Assembly (NCBI RefSeq): GCF_002909255.1
Contig: NZ_PIOB01000003.1
Span: 310,001 to 374,000, forward strand
DNA from: Arenibacter hampyeongensis
GTDB taxonomy: Bacteria; Bacteroidota; Bacteroidia; Flavobacteriales; Flavobacteriaceae
Direction of reading: 5' to 3'
Length of the DNA: 64,000 nt
The notes below the pieces were generated by a model. It was not told the DNA's origin. It saw only the letters and a program-made list of their open reading frames with translations, and made no database searches. The position numbers and the translations under genes were made by a program. Position 1 is the first letter of the stretch, and every line of letters begins with the position of its first letter. Shown here piece by piece: positions 59,456-64,000 of the stretch.

Positions 59456-60982
59456 TTATTCACCCTGTTTCACATATTTCAAAGGAGATATACGCTCCCC
59501 TGTATTGTAATCCAAACGCTTACCGTAGTATATATAGTTATCAAAAATATCGCCATTACCTAAGGTTCGAGGGTCTCCCTGAGCTATAAGCTCTGTTTCC
59601 ATTTGAATGCGAAGTTTTTTTATTTGCACAGCATATTCGGGAAGATCGGCTAAATTATTGATACAATGTGGATCTTCCTGAATGTTATACAGCTCATGTT
59701 CTGGCCTTTTATCAAAATTCATCTCAAAAAAGAAGTATTCCTTATCCCCAGGTTTTAAATCCATAAGGTAAGTTTTGGTTGGGGATCCATCGCAGTTTAA
59801 AAACCCGTATTCGGGATTTCCAACAGGCCATCTTTCTGGTTTTATGTTATGGACGTAGAGTAACGAATCATTCCGAATGGCGCGGACCGGATAGGCCAAA
59901 TCTGTCCCGTCTTGATCTGAACGACCAACATCATGACGTTCCTTGCCCAATAATACATGATCACGTGAAGGGTCTATTTGTCCAGATTTTGAAGAGACCA
60001 ACTGTTTTATAAGACTTCCTCCAGTCATTTGCCGATGTGGTTTAGCCCCCACTACTTCCATAAATGTTGGTGCCAAATCGGAAAAACTTACAAAATCGTT
60101 CACAGTACGACCAGGGTAGATTTTACCCTTCCAATAAACGATCAATGGTATGTGAAAGCCCTCTTCATAAATTTGCCCTTTTACCCTAGGGAATGGCATC
60201 CCATGATCAGAGGTAATCACTATCAAAGTATTTTCCAACAAACCTCTTTCCCTCAATATTTGTATGGCCCTACCTACTTGGGTATCAAACCATTCCACCT
60301 CATTGGCATAATCCAGCAGGTCTCCACGAACAATGTCGTTATCAGGATAAAAGGGGGGGACAACCGCTTCTTTCAATTCACGCCCTGCCTTTTTCCAAGA
60401 ATCCAGTTCATAGGCCCTATGAGGCTCCTTGGCCCCCAACCAAAAACAGAAAGGTTTTTCCTCTCCCTTTAGGTTCAAAAATGCACCAAAGTTGGCGGCA
60501 TAATCTATATTACTTATATTCTCATACGGGGGTGTTATTTTTATACTGTTGTATTCCGGTCCGGCTGGATTATCAGTAGTATCATATACACCGGGCCCCC
60601 AGCCTTTACCTGTAAAACCTACATTATATCCCTCCTTTTCCAATAATTGCGGATACGTCTCAAACTCGGAAGGAAACCGACCATTGTGATCCGCCGCCTC
60701 CTTGAGCTGCCAACTGTATTTTCCTGTAAGAATACAGGCCCGAGCCGGGGAACATTTTGGATTTCCGTTATACGCATTGTTAAAAACTACCCCTTCTTTG
60801 GCCAGGCTATCGATAGAAGGCGTATTGACAAAAGTATCGCCATAGGCTCCAAAACTCTTCATGGATGCATCATCTGCAATGCAAAATAGGATATTGGGCC
60901 TTTCCGTACTTTTTTGGGCGTTCGCTACTGGGGTCAGGAACAAGATTCCAACCAACAAGGCACAAAAGGTAGATTTTTTCAT
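59456..60982 (-). CDS. S1 sulfatase, S1_8-like
   Basis: This encodes 508 residues with a signal peptide (residues 1-23, ending A-N-A-Q). The mature N-terminus R-P-N-I-L-F-C-I-A-D-D-A-S holds the metal aspartates, Cys77 in C-S-P-A-R is the formylglycine precursor, and G-K-G-W-G-P-G, T-S-D-H-G-M-P-F-P-R-V-K-G and Y-E-E-G-F-H-I-P-L complete the site. It is related to the preceding S1_8-like sulfatase but has no lipobox, so it is probably soluble in the periplasm. The shared features suggest duplication and specialisation on different sulfate positions of the same polymer. The maturase (FGE or anSME) is not in the window. Confidence 0.93.
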   Translation of the reverse strand: MKKSTFCALLVGILFLTPVANAQKSTERPNILFCIADDASMKSFGAYGDTFVNTPSIDSLAKEGVVFNNAYNGNPKCSPARACILTGKYSWQLKEAADHNGRFPSEFETYPQLLEKEGYNVGFTGKGWGPGVYDTTDNPAGPEYNSIKITPPYENISNIDYAANFGAFLNLKGEEKPFCFWLGAKEPHRAYELDSWKKAGRELKEAVVPPFYPDNDIVRGDLLDYANEVEWFDTQVGRAIQILRERGLLENTLIVITSDHGMPFPRVKGQIYEEGFHIPLIVYWKGKIYPGRTVNDFVSFSDLAPTFMEVVGAKPHRQMTGGSLIKQLVSSKSGQIDPSRDHVLLGKERHDVGRSDQDGTDLAYPVRAIRNDSLLYVHNIKPERWPVGNPEYGFLNCDGSPTKTYLMDLKPGDKEYFFFEMNFDKRPEHELYNIQEDPHCINNLADLPEYAVQIKKLRIQMETELIAQGDPRTLGNGDIFDNYIYYGKRLDYNTGERISPLKYVKQGE

Positions 60983-61030
60983 AGATCAAGATTCAATTCA
61001 TTCTTTCTGGCTATGGGTAATTTACATACC

Positions 61031-62593
61031 TTATTTTAACTCCAAGTCCTGAATACCCTCCTTTGAAATACCTCTAATTTTTTCAAAATCCGCAACCAAT
61101 TCCTGAAGTTTTTCAGGATTGGATTTTGCCAAGTTCTCCTTTTGACTTGGGTCTTTTTCCAAATCATAGAGCTGATACTCTTCTGAATTTCCAATTTCTA
61201 TATTGACCGACTTAATTAATGCAGGTCCTTTATAAGGGGGAATCATAGCCCAATTCCCTTTTCTAAAGGCTGTTCTTGAGGTTGCTTCCAACACCAACTC
61301 TTCCCTTCCGTCCTTGGATTTACCCATAAATGCATCCAAAAGATTCTCACTATCCTCACCTTTCTCATCACTTCCGACCAGGGCGGCAATAGAGGTGAAC
61401 AAGTCTAACTGGCATACCAAGGCATCAGATTTACCTGGTGCTATTTTACCTTTCCAATAGGTGATAAACGGAACCCTTGTACCCGCATCGAACAAACTAT
61501 ATTTACCTCCCCTTAAAATTCCTGCTGGGGTATGATTGCCCAATTTCTCTACTGCGTCGTCATAATAGCCATCATTGACCACTGGGCCGTTATCGCTGGA
61601 GAAGACGATCAATGTATTCTCAAGAATTCCCTCATTCTCCAAGGTTTTTATAAACTCCCCTATCATCCAATCGGCCTCCAAAATAACATCACCCCTTGGA
61701 CCCATTCCGGATTTTCCGGCAAAACGAGGGTGCGGTGTACGTGGCACATGTGGCTGTTGCAAGGCATAATACAAAAAGAAAGGTTTGTTTTTGTGGTCTT
61801 TTACATACTGTTGGGCTTTGGTCAGAAAATGGTCCGCCATATCAACATCGCTCCATTTGGCGGACTCCCCACCTTTCATAAAGCCAATTCTAGGAACTCC
61901 ATTCACTATACTGTTGTTATGACCGTGATGCCATTTTATAGTAGTTAGTTCAGGATTGTCCAACCCTGTGGGTTCACCTTCAAAATTTTTATCATAGCTC
62001 ACTTCAATGGGATCATTGAGATCCAATCCGTCTACGTGACCGTTGGCAATATATACTGTTGGTACCCTATCCTGGGTTGCCGCAAGAATATAGGAATAAT
62101 CAAAACCAACTTCATTGGGGCCAGGTGACACCCTTACATTCCAGTTCACATTTCCGCTTCCAAGTCCCAAATGCCATTTACCCACAATACCGGTGGCATA
62201 ACCTTCCCCTTGCAACATTCTGGGCACGGTCATTTGAGCCGTATCAATTATCAAGGGGGCAGTTCCCGGTAATATTTTGGCATCTTTGTTACGCCAGGGA
62301 TACCTTCCCGTTAATATGGCATATCTACTGGGAGTACACGTCGCAGACGAGGCATAACCATTTGTAAACTGTACACCGCCCGTTGCCAATGCATCCATAT
62401 TGGGAGTGCTGATTTCCGTTGCACCATAGGCGCTCATATCACCATAGCCCAAATCATCCATATAAATAAATACAATATTGGGCTTTTGCGTAGTTTCAGC
62501 TGTAGCGACAACCTTCTCTTCCTTGGATTTACATCCCACCAAAAGCAACACGATTAAAGCGGTCTGGAATAAATTCCTTTTAATAATTTTCAT
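61031..62593 (-). CDS. S1 sulfatase lipoprotein (arylsulfatase A-like)
   Basis: This encodes 520 residues with a lipoprotein signal (L-L-L-V-G-C, Cys21). The core K-P-N-I-V-F-I-Y-M-D-D-L-G-Y-G-D-M at 37-53 is followed by Cys86 in C-T-P-S-R, G-K-W-H-L-G-L-G, Q-Q-P-H-V-P-R-T-P-H-P-R-F and S-S-D-N-G-P-V. This is the arylsulfatase A-type layout, as in many galactose- or GalNAc-6-sulfatases, although position specificity cannot be read from sequence. It is tethered to the envelope. The gene lies 48 bases upstream of the next sulfatase gene on the same strand, so the two are probably co-transcribed. Confidence 0.93.
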   Translation of the reverse strand: MKIIKRNLFQTALIVLLLVGCKSKEEKVVATAETTQKPNIVFIYMDDLGYGDMSAYGATEISTPNMDALATGGVQFTNGYASSATCTPSRYAILTGRYPWRNKDAKILPGTAPLIIDTAQMTVPRMLQGEGYATGIVGKWHLGLGSGNVNWNVRVSPGPNEVGFDYSYILAATQDRVPTVYIANGHVDGLDLNDPIEVSYDKNFEGEPTGLDNPELTTIKWHHGHNNSIVNGVPRIGFMKGGESAKWSDVDMADHFLTKAQQYVKDHKNKPFFLYYALQQPHVPRTPHPRFAGKSGMGPRGDVILEADWMIGEFIKTLENEGILENTLIVFSSDNGPVVNDGYYDDAVEKLGNHTPAGILRGGKYSLFDAGTRVPFITYWKGKIAPGKSDALVCQLDLFTSIAALVGSDEKGEDSENLLDAFMGKSKDGREELVLEATSRTAFRKGNWAMIPPYKGPALIKSVNIEIGNSEEYQLYDLEKDPSQKENLAKSNPEKLQELVADFEKIRGISKEGIQDLELK

Positions 62594-62694
62594 TTTCTAT
62601 TTAGTTAATTATAATGATTTCGATTTTAGAGGCTAATAAGGTACAACCCATATATTATTGATTGGCACCTTTCCACATATTTTATTTTATTGGC

Positions 62695-64000
62695 CTAGGC
62701 CTCCAAAACCTCCTTTGGGTTCGTACTTATTTCAACAGATTTGAAAACTTTCCCATCTTTTCCTTCTCCAATGATCAAGGTGTATTTAGCCAAGGAAAAC
62801 ACGGCAGGAACAAATTCCTTTCCTTTGACCCTCAACGATTTCACCATTTCATTGGTCTCTTCATTAATAATCTTAACAACTTGGTTAGATTCCTTAAGCT
62901 GTAATCTAGGCAGATAGCCCAAGGCCCTTCTGCCATCGTTGTCATCTTGGTCAATGGTCAATGGCCAACCCGGGTAAGTATTTTCTTCGGAATCCACATC
63001 AAGGTTTGCCAAAAACCGAATTGCTTCCATTTTTATAGTCCTAGCTCCGGTATCAAAAGTAACAATCCCATAACCAGATGCCTTTTTCTGTGCTTTTATA
63101 TATCTATTTTTCTCCAGGTCAAAATCATCGGTCGGATTACCAACGGCATAAATATAATTAGTGTTCCCAAATCCATCTCGATAACTACCCGTATTGGGTA
63201 GCCCATGTTCTGGTCTATCCGTAAAAGGAACATTGACAGAATCCGGTTGTCCCCATCTTGGATAGCCCGTTGAAATGGCCGGGGTACAAAAGGTCCAGCC
63301 GCCATCCCGTACTTCATCTACGCTATATTGTACCATAAAGGGTAAATGTTGATCTCCGTTGATATGAAAAACAGAAGCTTTTCTAATGGTTCGTATTACC
63401 TCGTCCCGTTTTGATTTTGGCCAACCTCCGGAATCCAAATCTCCAAATAAAAACTCTTTTTTAGGGCCGTGATGGGTACCTACGTTGGAAAACAGGGTCT
63501 GACTGAGCAAAACTTTCATTTCCGATCCTTGCCAATCAGCGATCCACCCATTTAAAAATTCCATTTGTCGGTTACCGAAAAAGGTAAGATCATTGGAATC
63601 AAGTTCTTCCGGTTTGGCTGGTGCAGTAAGATGATCGATCCTACCTTCTCCACTCCTGAGCATTTCCGGGCCAGACTTAAACAATCTGTCACTTACAATT
63701 GCGAAACTAACTTTGCCATAGATCATTTGGGTATACCAATTGGTTATCCCCGAAGGCAAGGGTAATGAATCATAGGCATCCGGCAAATGACCGCATTGTG
63801 TGCGGTATACTACATTTACCATTTTAGGAGTCTGTACAAGTCCACCGTGGGCATCCCTTACTTTTTCCCATGCTTCAAAAGAAATACCTTCACCCCCTTC
63901 TCCCCAAAGATTACCTTGATAAACATCGTGGTCATCGGGCGTGCAAATCGTAGGCCGGTCCCGCATTATATTGCCAAATGCCCAACCGAACATATACCAT
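62695..64000 (-). CDS. PhoD-like alkaline phosphatase family protein, 5' end outside the window
   Basis: At least 434 residues are visible; the frame remains open to base 64000, so the first ATG at 63993 is internal and the N-terminus is missing. The metal site P-D-D-H-D-V-Y-Q-G-N is characteristic of PhoD-type metallophosphoesterases. A later segment F-H-I-N-G-D-Q-H-L and the conserved P-A-I-S-T-G-Y-P-R-W region support it. PhoD enzymes cleave phosphomono- and diesters with Fe/Ca; members in polysaccharide clusters have unknown substrates. It precedes the first complete sulfatase gene by 101 bases on the same strand and may belong to the same operon. Confidence 0.85.
   Translation of the reverse strand, partial: WYMFGWAFGNIMRDRPTICTPDDHDVYQGNLWGEGGEGISFEAWEKVRDAHGGLVQTPKMVNVVYRTQCGHLPDAYDSLPLPSGITNWYTQMIYGKVSFAIVSDRLFKSGPEMLRSGEGRIDHLTAPAKPEELDSNDLTFFGNRQMEFLNGWIADWQGSEMKVLLSQTLFSNVGTHHGPKKEFLFGDLDSGGWPKSKRDEVIRTIRKASVFHINGDQHLPFMVQYSVDEVRDGGWTFCTPAISTGYPRWGQPDSVNVPFTDRPEHGLPNTGSYRDGFGNTNYIYAVGNPTDDFDLEKNRYIKAQKKASGYGIVTFDTGARTIKMEAIRFLANLDVDSEENTYPGWPLTIDQDDNDGRRALGYLPRLQLKESNQVVKIINEETNEMVKSLRVKGKEFVPAVFSLAKYTLIIGEGKDGKVFKSVEISTNPKEVLEA

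Noticed and set aside
1..64000. CRISPR arrays, insertion sequences, rRNA operons, prophage or integrative-element boundaries
   Set aside because: I found no spaced direct repeats, transposase or integrase genes, rRNA sequence or att-like duplication at the single tRNA gene.

Overview
The window looks like chromosomal DNA of a marine, polysaccharide-degrading member of the Flavobacteriaceae (Bacteroidota; a Zobellia/Maribacter/Arenibacter-like organism is my guess, the genus cannot be fixed from this stretch). The reasons are low GC, few Shine-Dalgarno sequences, TAnnTTTG-type -7 boxes, the gliding/type IX secretion genes gldJ and porV, a SusC/SusD pair, hybrid two-component regulation and a run of sulfatases.

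The first half (1 to about 30.4 kb) is mostly conserved core genome: the end of an M3 oligopeptidase, small membrane and rhodanese proteins, a sigma factor with a small HX3CX2C partner, a divergent UbiA-like membrane protein, gcvP, a KAS III-like enzyme with a methyltransferase and a family 2 glycosyltransferase, a PafA-type alkaline phosphatase, an MlaE/MlaF lipid transporter pair, sprT-like / mannose-1-phosphate guanylyltransferase / DUF389 genes, an AI-2E family protein, HAD/SDR/M28 genes, and the block pdhC-pdhA-cdd-porV facing gldJ-murF. A tRNA-Val(GAC) lies after murF. The sortase gene porU, which I expect between porV and gldJ, is absent from this position.

From 30.6 to 41.3 kb lies an accessory catabolic region. 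A plus-strand run encodes a Gfo/Idh/MocA dehydrogenase, an SDR, a UPF0309-type SIS protein, an FAD-dependent oxidoreductase and a phosphotriesterase-family hydrolase (probably a lactonase). It is followed by a GntR/UTRA regulator on the minus strand, then by a plus-strand pair encoding a PVC-type haem-binding dehydrogenase lipoprotein and a Tat-exported sugar isomerase/epimerase-like protein. A perfect 16-bp palindrome (ACTTGTACGTACAAGT) sits before the first gene. Related sites lie before gntR and before the haem dehydrogenase gene, so the three units look like one GntR-controlled regulon for an unassigned oxidative sugar or sugar-lactone pathway. This is the most novel-looking part of the window.

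From 41.4 to 53.3 kb, on the minus strand, is a fructan utilisation locus: a hybrid sensor with a sugar-binding periplasmic domain (similar in design to the B. thetaiotaomicron fructose sensor BT1754), an MFS sugar porter, a GH32 lipoprotein, SusC, SusD and a PfkB-type fructokinase. The proposed flow is binding and cleavage of fructan at the surface, fructose import by SusCD and the MFS porter, and phosphorylation by the kinase, with the hybrid sensor reporting periplasmic fructose.

From 53.4 kb to the right edge, also on the minus strand, is a second polysaccharide cluster: four formylglycine-type sulfatases (one with a C-terminal PA14-like module), a GH110-like beta-helix protein and a PhoD-like phosphatase cut by the window end. 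It probably desulfates and trims an alpha-galactose-containing sulfated glycan such as a red-algal galactan. A tiny relic of another sulfatase start lies exactly between the two polysaccharide clusters. I saw no CRISPR array, insertion sequence, rRNA gene or prophage.
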